Shown in pieces: positions 31,875 to 39,997 of a DNA stretch of 43,329 nucleotides. Origin of the DNA: Candidatus Pacearchaeota archaeon (lineage in GTDB: Archaea > Nanobdellota > Nanobdellia > Pacearchaeales > GW2011-AR1). Made by a program: the position numbers and the translations under genes. The notes under the pieces are model-generated. The model saw nothing but the letters and a program-made list of their open reading frames with translations. It searched no databases and was not told where the DNA came from. The DNA is taken from the NCBI GenBank assembly GCA_017609915.1, contig JAFCDA010000006.1:1-43329 (forward strand), read 5' to 3'. The first letter of the stretch is position 1. Every line of letters begins with the position of its first letter.

Positions 31875-32066
31875 ATGGAAATTTACAAGACAATAAAAAG
31901 AATTGCTTCAAACACCCCAAAGATTGCGGCAATCGGTCTTTTTATGGCAATACCTTACGTCTGTGAAAGTTGTGGTTACTCTGGAAAAAAAGTAAGTGCT
32001 TCAGAAATAATACCAAGAACATCCCAAATACAAACAGAAACTCTTGAAGCAGTTTTAGAAAAATAA
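31875..32066 (+). CDS. 63-aa peptide with CxxC, candidate substrate of the neighbouring radical SAM enzymes
   Basis: A strong ribosome site (TTGGAGG) 4 nt before the ATG and its own promoter show this is a real, probably well-expressed gene. Residues 1-17 are basic (MEIYKTIKRIASNTPK), 17-29 hydrophobic (IAAIGLFMAIPYV), then C30-E-S-C33-GYSGKK, and a polar tail rich in Ser, Thr, Glu and Gln. It sits between two radical SAM genes, 15 nt before the second. It may be a RiPP-type precursor with a C-terminal or central core. Alternatively CESCGYSG could be half a zinc ribbon. The hydrophobic stretch could also be a membrane anchor or signal. Confidence 0.65.
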   Translation: MEIYKTIKRIASNTPKIAAIGLFMAIPYVCESCGYSGKKVSASEIIPRTSQIQTETLEAVLEK

Positions 32067-32081
32067 ATTTTTTTATAAAAA

Positions 32082-33173
32082 ATGAAACAAATAAACTCAG
32101 CAATAGCTTTAGAAAATCCTAAAATAAATTTAACAAAAAATCAAAAAAGATTTCAAAAATTCTTAAATAGAGGAACTCCTCCTTATGAAAAGATTCTTTT
32201 AAAATATCATGAAAAAAGAATTTTAGCAATTTTAAAAGGAGAAATCATCCCACCTCAAGAATTAGAAATACAACCTTCTTCTAAATGCAACCTAAAATGC
32301 ACTCATTGTTTTGGAAAAACTTTAACAAATAAAAATCTTGAAAATAAAATAGGAGAAAAAGAAATGGAAATTCTAGCAGAAAGAATAAATAACTATAAAG
32401 AAGGAGATTTTGAAATAGAATCTGTTAAATTTTGTGGAACCACTGGTGAACCTTTAATAAATCCTGCAATGATTCATGGAATAAATCTTTTCAAAGATCT
32501 TGGAAAAAATATTGTTGTTTTTACAAATGGATTATATTTAGATAAATTCTATCAAGGAAAAAAATACTCAGACATAAACCGGTTAAATGTAAGTTTAGAT
32601 GCAGGTTCAGAAAGAACTTTTATGAATTTAAAAGGAAGAGTTGGATTTAGCAGGACAGTAAAAAGCTTAGGAGAATTAATTGAAAAAAGAAATGGAAAAC
32701 TAAAAGTAAATGTAAGTTATGTTATTAGTGAAAAAAATACAAAAGAAATAGTTAAAACAACAAAATTAATGGATGATTTAGGAGTAGATGAAATTAGATT
32801 TAGAGTTGATATAACTAATCCAGAAAAAATACATGCTCTTTCAGGTTTAATAATTTCTGAACTAAATAAAGCAAAAGATTATTCAAAAAAACATATTAAA
32901 GTAGCTTCAGTATATTCTCCAAATGAAATAAAAGAAGATTCTATATTTCATTCTCATGGAAAAAGATGTTTTACCCAACATTTATGGGCTTGTGTTGGTC
33001 CGGATTGTAATCTATATGCTTGTGGGCATAGAACATATCATGGAATAGAATCTTATGGAAGTTTATTAGATAATTCTTTCAAAGAATTATGGACAAGTGA
33101 AAAAAGATTAGCAAACTTAAAAAATCTCCCAATGACTTTTCTTGATAGCATAAAAAATGGAAAAAACAATTAA
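32082..33173 (+). CDS. Radical SAM protein with SPASM-like domain (rSAM 2)
   Basis: The cluster motif is C69-x3-C73-x2-C76 (CNLKCTHC), preceded by LEIQPSSK; VKFCGTTGEPLINP is the GGE-like loop, then VFTNGLYL and RLNVSLDAGSE. The C-terminus has CFTQHLWACVGPDCNLYACGH followed by YGSLLDNSFKELWTSEKR, the classic SPASM/twitch ending. It starts 15 nt after the peptide gene and ends directly against the 2H phosphoesterase ATG. The N-terminal ~65 residues may be a recognition domain. A peptide-modifying function is likely but unproven. Confidence 0.88.
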   Translation: MKQINSAIALENPKINLTKNQKRFQKFLNRGTPPYEKILLKYHEKRILAILKGEIIPPQELEIQPSSKCNLKCTHCFGKTLTNKNLENKIGEKEMEILAERINNYKEGDFEIESVKFCGTTGEPLINPAMIHGINLFKDLGKNIVVFTNGLYLDKFYQGKKYSDINRLNVSLDAGSERTFMNLKGRVGFSRTVKSLGELIEKRNGKLKVNVSYVISEKNTKEIVKTTKLMDDLGVDEIRFRVDITNPEKIHALSGLIISELNKAKDYSKKHIKVASVYSPNEIKEDSIFHSHGKRCFTQHLWACVGPDCNLYACGHRTYHGIESYGSLLDNSFKELWTSEKRLANLKNLPMTFLDSIKNGKNN

Positions 33174-33704
33174 ATGGAAAAGCCAAAATTAAAACCAGGA
33201 CAAAAAGAATTTTCAATTTTATTAATACCAAAAGGAAAAACCTATAATGAACTTTCTTCATTAATAATAAGATTAAGTAATAAATATAATACTCCTATGT
33301 TTGAACCACACGTCACATTAATTGGTGGGTTTGATATAAGTAAAAAAGAGGCAATTTCTAAAACAAACAAGATAGCAGAAAATCTTAAACCATATTCAAT
33401 AAGAATCAATAATCCAATTTATCTTCATGAATATTACAAAAGCCTTTTTCTAAAAACAGAAAAAACAAAAGAAGTTCTAAAAGCCCATCTTTTAGCTAGG
33501 AAAATTTTTAATGATAAAAGAGATTATGAATATTTTCCACATTTAAGTTTAATGTATGGAAATTCTTCTGATCAAATAAAAGAGAAAATAATTTCAGAAA
33601 TAAAATCAATCAACTTAGAATTTAAAGCAGATCAACTTCATCTTTTCTCTACAGCAAATGGACCTAAAAATTGGTATAAGATTAAAACTTATGATTTAAA
33701 TTAA
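33174..33704 (+). CDS. 2H phosphoesterase (2'-5' RNA ligase/cyclic phosphodiesterase-like)
   Basis: Two HxT/S motifs typical of 2H enzymes are visible: FEPHVTLIGGFD (about residue 45) and YFPHLSLMYGN (about residue 125). The length (176 aa) and IRLSNKYNTP start fit the cyclic nucleotide phosphodiesterase-like branch. These enzymes act on 2',3'-cyclic phosphate or ADP-ribose-type substrates. There is zero spacing to rSAM 2, so the two are translationally coupled, an unusual pairing. It is the last gene of the operon; its stop overlaps the convergent gene stop. Confidence 0.8.
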   Translation: MEKPKLKPGQKEFSILLIPKGKTYNELSSLIIRLSNKYNTPMFEPHVTLIGGFDISKKEAISKTNKIAENLKPYSIRINNPIYLHEYYKSLFLKTEKTKEVLKAHLLARKIFNDKRDYEYFPHLSLMYGNSSDQIKEKIISEIKSINLEFKADQLHLFSTANGPKNWYKIKTYDLN

Positions 33705-34045
33705 TCACCAATTAATCTCTCTATTTTAGGTTTATAAATAAGCTCTCTTAAACTCTCATAAATAAATTGTCTAGCAGAACTTTTTTTATGCTCCAAATCA
33801 CTTCCTTTAGGAAAAAATGAATAATGAGTTTTAAAACCTGATTCATTAAGTTGTCTATTTGATAAATCCCTAACACCTTCACAATATTCTCCCCCTCTTG
33901 CCATTTCATTCCAATTAACAGAAACCCCTACAGAAGTTTCAAGTTTTCCAGGCTCTGAATTATAAAAAATTATCTTATAAGGGATTTCAATTTCTCTTCC
34001 CCTTTCCCTAAATATCGCCTTTTTTTTAAACTCCCTAAACACCAT
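33701..34045 (-). CDS. Hypothetical protein (114 aa)
   Basis: I do not recognise this protein. It is soluble and beta-rich (YKIIFYNSEPGKLETSVGVSV) with a WNEMARGGEYCEG segment and a helical C-terminus (SSARQFIYESLRELIYK). It is convergent with the 2H gene, the stop codons overlapping by about 4 nt. No context clue. Confidence 0.55.
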   Translation of the reverse strand: MVFREFKKKAIFRERGREIEIPYKIIFYNSEPGKLETSVGVSVNWNEMARGGEYCEGVRDLSNRQLNESGFKTHYSFFPKGSDLEHKKSSARQFIYESLRELIYKPKIERLIGD

Positions 34046-34093
34046 AGATAAACAATTAATTATTAATTTAAAAATATAATCCTAATAGAACTA

Positions 34094-34204
34094 TTATTTC
34101 CCTCTTCTCTGCTTTCTCTTTTTCTTAACACGTTTAAGTCTTTTTCTCTGCCATTTCCATCTCATCTGACGTTTCTTTTTCCATCTTCTACTTGAACGTT
34201 TCAT
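34094..34204 (-). CDS. rpl41e: 50S ribosomal protein eL41-like (36 aa)
   Basis: The C-terminal MRWKWQRKRLKRVKKKRKQR is nearly the eL41 consensus (single basic helix). The ORF track start at 34294 is too long; a TATTTATAAAGC-like box lies 25-30 nt before the ATG at 34204, so the leaderless product begins MKRSSRRWKKKRQ. A shorter product from the internal ATG at 34165 (23 aa) would equal the classical 25-aa eL41. Both are very basic. Confidence 0.75.
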   Translation of the reverse strand: MKRSSRRWKKKRQMRWKWQRKRLKRVKKKRKQRRGK

Positions 34205-34312
34205 AAAACATGAAGAAAAATTTGCTTTATAAATGTTCTCAAAAAGATAAAATAACATCCAACCATAATAATCTTTATAAAACAAATTAGCCATAAATCA
34301 TATACTCTTAAA

Positions 34313-35335
34313 ATGGAAACCTCAAATCCCTTAAATCCAGAAAAACCATTTTCTCAAGAACCATTAAATAATAAAAATTCAGAGATTTGGACTGAAAGAT
34401 ATAGGCCTAAAAAATTTGAAGAACTTGTTGGACAAGACGATATTGTAAAAAAAGTTCAAAACCTGACAAAGGCATTAAACATTCCTCATTTACTGTTTGC
34501 CGGCCCTGCAGGAACAGGAAAATCAACTCTTGCCCTAATTATTGTAAAAGAATTATTTGGCTCTACTTGGAAAGAAAACTACTTAGAACTAAATGCCAGT
34601 GATGAAAGAGGAATTGATGTTGTAAGACAAAAAGTAAAAGATTTTGCAAGAACAAAAGCTCTTGGAAATGTCCCATTTAAAGTAATTTTTTTAGATGAAG
34701 CAGATGCTTTAACAAAAGAAGCTCAACAAGCATTAAGAAGAACAATGGAAAATTATACTTCTACTTGCAGATTTGTTATGTCTTGTAATTATTCTTCTAA
34801 AATAATTGACCCAATTCAATCAAGATGTGCTATTTTTAGATTTAAACTTTTAGAAAAAAAAGATATAGAAAAAAGATTAAGATTAATTGTAGAAAAAGAA
34901 AACCTTCAAATATCTGATCAAACAATAGAAGCCTTATATGAATCAAGTGAGGGAGATTTTAGAAGAGTTATAAATCTTCTTCAAGCATCAGCCTCAATTT
35001 CACCAACAATAACTGCAGAACTAATTAATACATTAACTTCAACAGCAAAACCTGCTGAAGTAAAAATCGTTTTAGAATATGCACTATCAGGAGATTTTCT
35101 AAAAGCAAAAGAAAAATTATTAGATGTTATGTTAAAAGAATCTGTTGCAGGAACAGATATAATTAAAGCAATTCAAAAAGAAATTTGGAACTTGCAAATA
35201 GATGATGAATTAAAAGTTAGACTTACAGAAAAAACAGGTGAAACAGAATTTAGAATGACAGAAGGCAGTGATGAATTTATCCAATTAGAATCCCTTTTAG
35301 CAAGTTTTGTGCTGGCAGGGAAAGGGTTGAGATGA
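34313..35335 (+). CDS. rfcS: Replication factor C small subunit
   Basis: A clamp-loader AAA+ ATPase that loads PCNA. The N-terminus YRPKKFEELVGQDDIV, Walker A FAGPAGTGKST at about residue 63, Walker B FLDEADALT, sensor 1 FVMSCNYSSKI and the arginine finger in IQSRCAIFRF are all present. At 340 aa it has a normal length, with a ~25-aa variable N-terminal extension. It overlaps the next gene by ATGA, and rfcL follows. Confidence 0.97.
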   Translation: METSNPLNPEKPFSQEPLNNKNSEIWTERYRPKKFEELVGQDDIVKKVQNLTKALNIPHLLFAGPAGTGKSTLALIIVKELFGSTWKENYLELNASDERGIDVVRQKVKDFARTKALGNVPFKVIFLDEADALTKEAQQALRRTMENYTSTCRFVMSCNYSSKIIDPIQSRCAIFRFKLLEKKDIEKRLRLIVEKENLQISDQTIEALYESSEGDFRRVINLLQASASISPTITAELINTLTSTAKPAEVKIVLEYALSGDFLKAKEKLLDVMLKESVAGTDIIKAIQKEIWNLQIDDELKVRLTEKTGETEFRMTEGSDEFIQLESLLASFVLAGKGLR

Positions 35336-35667
35336 ATGACTCTTTTACTAAAAGATATTTTAAAGCAGAAGATCTTACAAGTGGAAAACCCTATAGCTTA
35401 TTAAAAAATCAGAATTTTAGACAATGGGAACAACAAACTGGATTTGGAAATTATCAAGATATTAATAAAAAGCATATGAGATTTGAACATTTAAAGTCAA
35501 AAATAAAAATTGAAGTAAAAAAAGATAATTTAGGAAATATTGAGGTAAGAATTCATAATCCATCACCTATAAATTGTAGACCCATTTTAAGGGAATTAGC
35601 AGAAGCATTAGAAATAAAAAATGGATTTTCAGTAAGAAGACGCTTTGTTCGCCCAAGTATAAAATAG
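35332..35667 (+). CDS. Hypothetical protein between rfcS and rfcL (111 aa)
   Basis: I do not recognise this protein. It starts in an ATGA overlap with rfcS and ends 36 nt before rfcL, so it is co-transcribed with the clamp loader. Seen are YRNxF-type Lys/Arg residues, an IEVKKDNLGNIEVRIHN beta-hairpin and a C-terminal RPILRELAEALEIKNGF helix with RRRFVRP. A nucleic-acid-associated role is suggested by the context and basic character only. Confidence 0.65.
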   Translation: MNDSFTKRYFKAEDLTSGKPYSLLKNQNFRQWEQQTGFGNYQDINKKHMRFEHLKSKIKIEVKKDNLGNIEVRIHNPSPINCRPILRELAEALEIKNGFSVRRRFVRPSIK

Positions 35668-35703
35668 AGTACAAAACCAATAAATTATTATAAATAATCT
35701 AAA

Positions 35704-36924
35704 ATGCCAACACTCCCACTAATAGAAAAATATCGTGCAACCTCTTTTGAAGAAATAAAAGGACAAAATACCGCTATTCAAGAAATAACTGCTTTTCTTA
35801 AAACATTTCCCATGAAAAAAGCCTTAATTCTAAATGGTCCAGTAGGAATAGGAAAAACTTGCATGGCTATTTCACTTGCAAAAGAATTTAATTTAGAATT
35901 ATTTGAATTAAACGCAAGCGACCTCAGAAACAGATCAAAACTTGATGAAGTTTTAAAACCAGCAACAGCTCAAAAATCTTTGTTTAAAAAAGGAAAATTA
36001 ATTTTAATGGATGAAGCAGACGGTATAACTAGTTCAGATAGGGGTGGTTTACCAGAACTTTTAGTATTAATTGAAAAAACAAAGCACCCTATAATAATAA
36101 CTGCAAATGATATTTGGCAAAGAAAATTTAATCTTTTAAGAAAAAAATGCCATTTAGTAAATTTAAAAGAATTAAGAAATGAAATAGTTTTAGAAATCTT
36201 AATTGAAGTTTTAGAAAAAGAAAAAATTCCTGATAGAGAAATTAATCTTCAAACAATTAATACAATAGCAAAAAAATCAAGAGGAGATATTAGAGCTGCT
36301 TTAAATGATTTACAAACAGTTTTAGAATTAGGACAAGAAGCCTATATATCTGAAAAAATAGAAAGAGAAAAACAAGACACTATTTTTAATGCTCTAAAAA
36401 TTATCTTTCAAAATCCAACAGATAAAGATACACTTTCTGCATACAACAACACTAAATTAGACTTAAATGAAATTCTTTTATGGGTTGAAGAAAACATTCC
36501 ATTAGAATATAAAGGAAAAGCACTTACAAAAGCTTATGATTCTCTAAGTAAAGCCGATTTATTTAAAGGACGAATTTACAGACAACAATACTGGAGATTT
36601 TTAGTTTATCAAAACTTTTTCCTTTCAGCAGGAATTTCTGCATCTACAAAATTAAAAAATAAAACATTTATTTCATATAAAAAACCCACAAGAATATTAA
36701 AAATCTGGTTATCTAATCAAAAAAATGCAAAAAAGAAATCTATTATTGCAAAATATGCTAAACTAACTCATATGTCAAAAAAGAAAGCTAATAAGGAAAG
36801 TTTTCTCTTTCCTTTAATTTTAAACCATAAGAATACACATGAAAAATTAGACTTAGATGAAAAAGAACAAAAATGGTTAAAAGATAAAAAAGAAGCCATG
36901 ATTGAAAAATATAATTTGGGCTAA
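35704..36924 (+). CDS. rfcL: Replication factor C large subunit (short)
   Basis: The partner of RfcS in the clamp loader. The start is LIEKYRATSFEEIKGQNTAI; Walker A LNGPVGIGKTCM; LFELNASDLRNR; Walker B LILMDEADGI; RGDIRAALNDLQ. At 406 aa it is shorter than the common ~480 aa and lacks the long Lys/Glu tail. It lacks a PCNA-binding-like extension I can recognise at the C-terminus. It has its own TATA-like box (ATTATAAATA) 25 nt upstream. Confidence 0.95.
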   Translation: MPTLPLIEKYRATSFEEIKGQNTAIQEITAFLKTFPMKKALILNGPVGIGKTCMAISLAKEFNLELFELNASDLRNRSKLDEVLKPATAQKSLFKKGKLILMDEADGITSSDRGGLPELLVLIEKTKHPIIITANDIWQRKFNLLRKKCHLVNLKELRNEIVLEILIEVLEKEKIPDREINLQTINTIAKKSRGDIRAALNDLQTVLELGQEAYISEKIEREKQDTIFNALKIIFQNPTDKDTLSAYNNTKLDLNEILLWVEENIPLEYKGKALTKAYDSLSKADLFKGRIYRQQYWRFLVYQNFFLSAGISASTKLKNKTFISYKKPTRILKIWLSNQKNAKKKSIIAKYAKLTHMSKKKANKESFLFPLILNHKNTHEKLDLDEKEQKWLKDKKEAMIEKYNLG

Positions 36925-36925
36925 T

Positions 36926-36962
36926 AAGTGATAGGCATAGGGAGATATGCAGATGAGAACAT
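36926..36962 (-). repeat. Dispersed intergenic element, copy 10
   Basis: Read on minus: TTCTCATCTGCATATCTCCCTATGCCTATCACTT. It lies in the convergent gap after rfcL, partly degenerate (GCCTATC for GCTTATA). Confidence 0.5.
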
Positions 36963-37051
36963 AAATTATACCACCCAGATAATTTCTCTTAAAATTCATA
37001 GAAATATAGGTAAATAAATTTAAATAAAAAAATAAAATCCCCTAACAGATT

Positions 37052-37573
37052 TTAAAAGTCTTCTTGATCTTCAGATGCTTCTTTTTTTTCTTCAGGTTCT
37101 TCAGCTGCTTCTTCAAGTTCTTCTGATGCTTCTTCAACTTGTTCTTCAGATGTTCCTTCTGGAGCTTCTTCTTTAACTGCTTCTTCTACAGCAGCATCTT
37201 CTGCTACATCTTCTGCCACAGTCTCTGCTGTATCATCAGATAATTTCGCTTGATCTCCTTCTTCAGCAGATTCAGAAGCTTCTCCTTCTCCAACTTTCTC
37301 CATTTTTCCAAACTTGCCTGCAGTTAATTGAGGTTCTCCTTGGAATTCATTAACATAACCATTAGTTATCTTAACAACATCTCCTTCCTTAAACTTAGTG
37401 ACATCTTCATTCCATAAAGTTAATTTAATATTTCCAGAATCATCTTTTAAAATCGCATTTGAAACTTTAAGTTCTCTTCCAAATTTACTAAATACTTTTG
37501 GTTCTCCAACCTCACTAAGAGTTCCCTCAACATCAACATTTCCTTGTCCTGTTGTTAATTCAGATATTTTCAT
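37052..37573 (-). CDS. OB-fold single-strand-DNA-binding protein with acidic tail
   Basis: Residues 1-~90 are a single OB fold of RPA type: VDVEGTLSEVGEPKVFSKFGRELKVSN, LKDDSGNIKLTLWNED, FKEGDVVKITNGYVNEFQGEPQ and LTAGKFGKM. The C-terminal ~80 aa is acidic (Glu/Ala/Ser), like the tails by which SSBs recruit partners, but much longer. A strong GGAGG lies about 29 nt before the ATG, too far for normal use. It is near the RFC genes, consistent with replication or repair. Confidence 0.8.
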   Translation of the reverse strand: MKISELTTGQGNVDVEGTLSEVGEPKVFSKFGRELKVSNAILKDDSGNIKLTLWNEDVTKFKEGDVVKITNGYVNEFQGEPQLTAGKFGKMEKVGEGEASESAEEGDQAKLSDDTAETVAEDVAEDAAVEEAVKEEAPEGTSEEQVEEASEELEEAAEEPEEKKEASEDQEDF

Positions 37574-37696
37574 TTTTACAATTAATACTTCTAAAATTTT
37601 ACCCTCCTTTCAATTCATTTTTAACTTCTATTCTAAAATTATGTTTCCTTTTTTATTTTTTTGAATCAACATTCTAATTATTTTTAGAGAACTTTA

Positions 37697-38494
37697 TCAA
37701 ACTGAAATATCAGGAGAATCGCACCCTTCAACTGCACTAGCTAATCCTTCAATAGTTCTAGCCCCTTTATAAAGCTCTCCATTGATTTTTATTGTAGGAA
37801 ATCCTGTAATCTGTTCTTGTTCACACAATTCTGAGTGTTCTGTAGGGGTTCTATCTGAGTTTTGACATTCAATATAAAATGGACTAACTTGTTCTTCTCC
37901 ACCAAAAGCCTCTTTTAATTTTTTACAATATCCACACCAACCAGCACCATAAGCTTTAACACCATTGTCAGCTAAACATTGAGAAAATTCTTTTATTTTC
38001 ACCAAATCTTCTTCAGAATATTCTGTGGTTATTTGAGGTTGAGTTCGAGCTATTAAAGGTGTAAGTTGAACCAAATTTTCTCCATCTTTAGTTAATGTAA
38101 CTTTAGACTCCCTACCCTCAGTAAATATAAGAACCTCATAAAAATCCCCATCACTATTTATTTCTAATATTTCTAAATCTATTCCTTGAGCATTTGCAAA
38201 AGCTATAAGATTATCCCCAGCATCTTGTCCACCAATAGCTCTTCCAGTAATTATATTTCCAGTAATCCCACCTCTTAACATCAAAACTAAAAGAATTAAT
38301 GCAATAATTCCCAAAACAATAGTAGCCATCACCCAAGGATTTTTTTTAACTGTTTTCTTGAATTCAGCAGGTTTAAATTTTTTATCAGGATTATTATCAA
38401 TACTTATTTGAGTTTTATCTTCAACAAGGCTTTGTATCTCACTATCATCTTTAGATTCACTATCATGACTATCTGGTTTTTTTTCTTCATCCAT
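37697..38494 (-). CDS. Membrane-anchored thioredoxin-like protein (VKOR-Trx-like domain)
   Basis: An acidic/basic cytosolic N-terminal tail (residues 1-53), a membrane helix 54-73 (WVMATIVLGIIALILLVLML), then RGGITGNIITGRAIGG and an external thioredoxin-fold domain with QCLADNGVKAYGAGWCGYCKK: active-site C187-x2-C190. C173, C210, C224 and a final GCD Cys give four additional cysteines, as in the Trx domain fused to VKOR (CEQEQITGFPTIKING). Likely function: disulfide formation or isomerisation outside the cell membrane. Confidence 0.82.
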   Translation of the reverse strand: MDEEKKPDSHDSESKDDSEIQSLVEDKTQISIDNNPDKKFKPAEFKKTVKKNPWVMATIVLGIIALILLVLMLRGGITGNIITGRAIGGQDAGDNLIAFANAQGIDLEILEINSDGDFYEVLIFTEGRESKVTLTKDGENLVQLTPLIARTQPQITTEYSEEDLVKIKEFSQCLADNGVKAYGAGWCGYCKKLKEAFGGEEQVSPFYIECQNSDRTPTEHSELCEQEQITGFPTIKINGELYKGARTIEGLASAVEGCDSPDISV

Positions 38495-38585
38495 TTTTTT
38501 TAAAAAGAAAATTAGTTTAAAAACATTGTGGTTTAGGAATAGTATTAATTATAAAAACAATTAAAAACAACAATAGCTATTTAAT

Positions 38586-38660
38586 TAATATCAGTACTTA
38601 ACAAGCTCAATCAAGAGACATTATCTGAGTAACTTAAGCATATCATCTTCAAAACTCAAA
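38586..38660 (-). repeat. Dispersed intergenic element, copy 11
   Basis: Read on minus: GAAGATGATATGCTTAAGTTACTCAGATAATG, then GCTTGTTAAGTACTGATATTAA. It resembles copy 7 most closely and lies upstream of the HerA-like gene (opposite orientation). Confidence 0.5.
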
Positions 38661-38695
38661 AGTTCATAAAGATATTTAAACATAATATACAAAAA

Positions 38696-39997
38696 ATGCC
38701 ATACGACATAATAATTGGAAGAAACAAAGAAGATAAAGAAAAATTCAAAAACAGAGGTTTAATTTATGTTGGAAAAAGTTATGTTACTATGGGAAATTAT
38801 ACTTCTCTTTCTAATAAAATATGGTTAGATGTTGCAAAAAGTCATGTAATACTTATTGCTGGTAAAAGGGGAAGCGGTAAATCTTACACAATAGGAGCAA
38901 TAGCAGAAGAACTTTCAGATCTCCCAGAAGAAGTTAAAAAAAATATTGCGCCATTGATATTTGATACCATGGGAATTTTCTGGACAATGAAATTCAAAAA
39001 TGAAAGAGATATTTCATTATTAGAAAACTGGGATTTAAAATCAAGAAATCTTCCAGCAATTGTATGGGCTCCGTCAGGTTATTTTAATGAATATGAAAAA
39101 AGAGGGATTCCAGTAGATAAAAAATTCGCTTTAGCTGCTTCTGAACTAAATATTGAAGACTGGTTATCAATATTTGACTTACAAATGATAGAACCAATTT
39201 CTATTTTAATACAAAAAACAATTTCAAATCTAAAAGAATCAAAAGATTTTGAGTTAAACGATATAATAAACGAAATCATAAAAGATAAAGAAGCAGATGA
39301 CAAAACAAAAAATTCAGCCATAGCTTTATTTAAAGCAGCAAAGTCTTGGAAAGTATTTGCTCAAAAACATGAAAAAGCAACAAGAATAAATGATTTAATT
39401 AAAGCAGGAACAACAAGTATCTTAGACCTTTCTATTTATTCTTCAACATCTACTTTTAATGTTAGAGCAATGATAATTGGATTAGTTTCAAAAAAATTAT
39501 TTAATCAAAGAATATTAGCAAGAAAAAAAGAAGAAATAGAATCAATTCATCATGGAATTGATTCATCTTATAAAGAAAAAAAAGAAATGCCATTAGTTTG
39601 GTTATTTTTAGATGAAGCACATGAATTTCTTCCAATGAATGAAAAAACTCCTGCAACAAATTCTTTAATCCAATTACTTAGAGAAGGAAGACAACCAGGA
39701 ATTTCAATGGTGTTAGCAACTCAACAACCAGGAGTTATTCATAGAGATGTAATGACTCAATCAGATATTGTTTTATCTCATAGACTTACAAATAAAAAAG
39801 ACTTACAAGCATTAAATGAGATAATGCAAACATACCTCATAGAAAGTATAAACAAATCAATGAACAATCTTCCAGATCTAAAAGGAAGTGCAATTATCCT
39901 TGATGATAATTCAGAAAGACTTTATCCTATCAGGGTCAGACCAAGATTTACATGGCATGGTGGTGAAGCACCAAGAGCTATTAAAGAAGAAGATTGA
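38696..39997 (+). CDS. HerA-like/DUF87 ATPase
   Basis: A hexameric FtsK-HerA-type ATPase. Walker A is AGKRGSGKSYTIG (residues 56-64), the Walker B region is VWLFLDEAHEFLP near residue 300, then LLREGRQPGISMVLATQQPG and the sensor-like SDIVLSHRLTNKKDL. The N-terminal HAS-barrel is reduced to ~45 residues. At 433 aa it is shorter than many HerA proteins (about 500). No NurA gene is in the window, so the partner and the role (DNA end processing or another DUF87 task) are open. Convergent with the NeuD-like gene, 0 nt apart. Confidence 0.88.
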   Translation: MPYDIIIGRNKEDKEKFKNRGLIYVGKSYVTMGNYTSLSNKIWLDVAKSHVILIAGKRGSGKSYTIGAIAEELSDLPEEVKKNIAPLIFDTMGIFWTMKFKNERDISLLENWDLKSRNLPAIVWAPSGYFNEYEKRGIPVDKKFALAASELNIEDWLSIFDLQMIEPISILIQKTISNLKESKDFELNDIINEIIKDKEADDKTKNSAIALFKAAKSWKVFAQKHEKATRINDLIKAGTTSILDLSIYSSTSTFNVRAMIIGLVSKKLFNQRILARKKEEIESIHHGIDSSYKEKKEMPLVWLFLDEAHEFLPMNEKTPATNSLIQLLREGRQPGISMVLATQQPGVIHRDVMTQSDIVLSHRLTNKKDLQALNEIMQTYLIESINKSMNNLPDLKGSAIILDDNSERLYPIRVRPRFTWHGGEAPRAIKEED

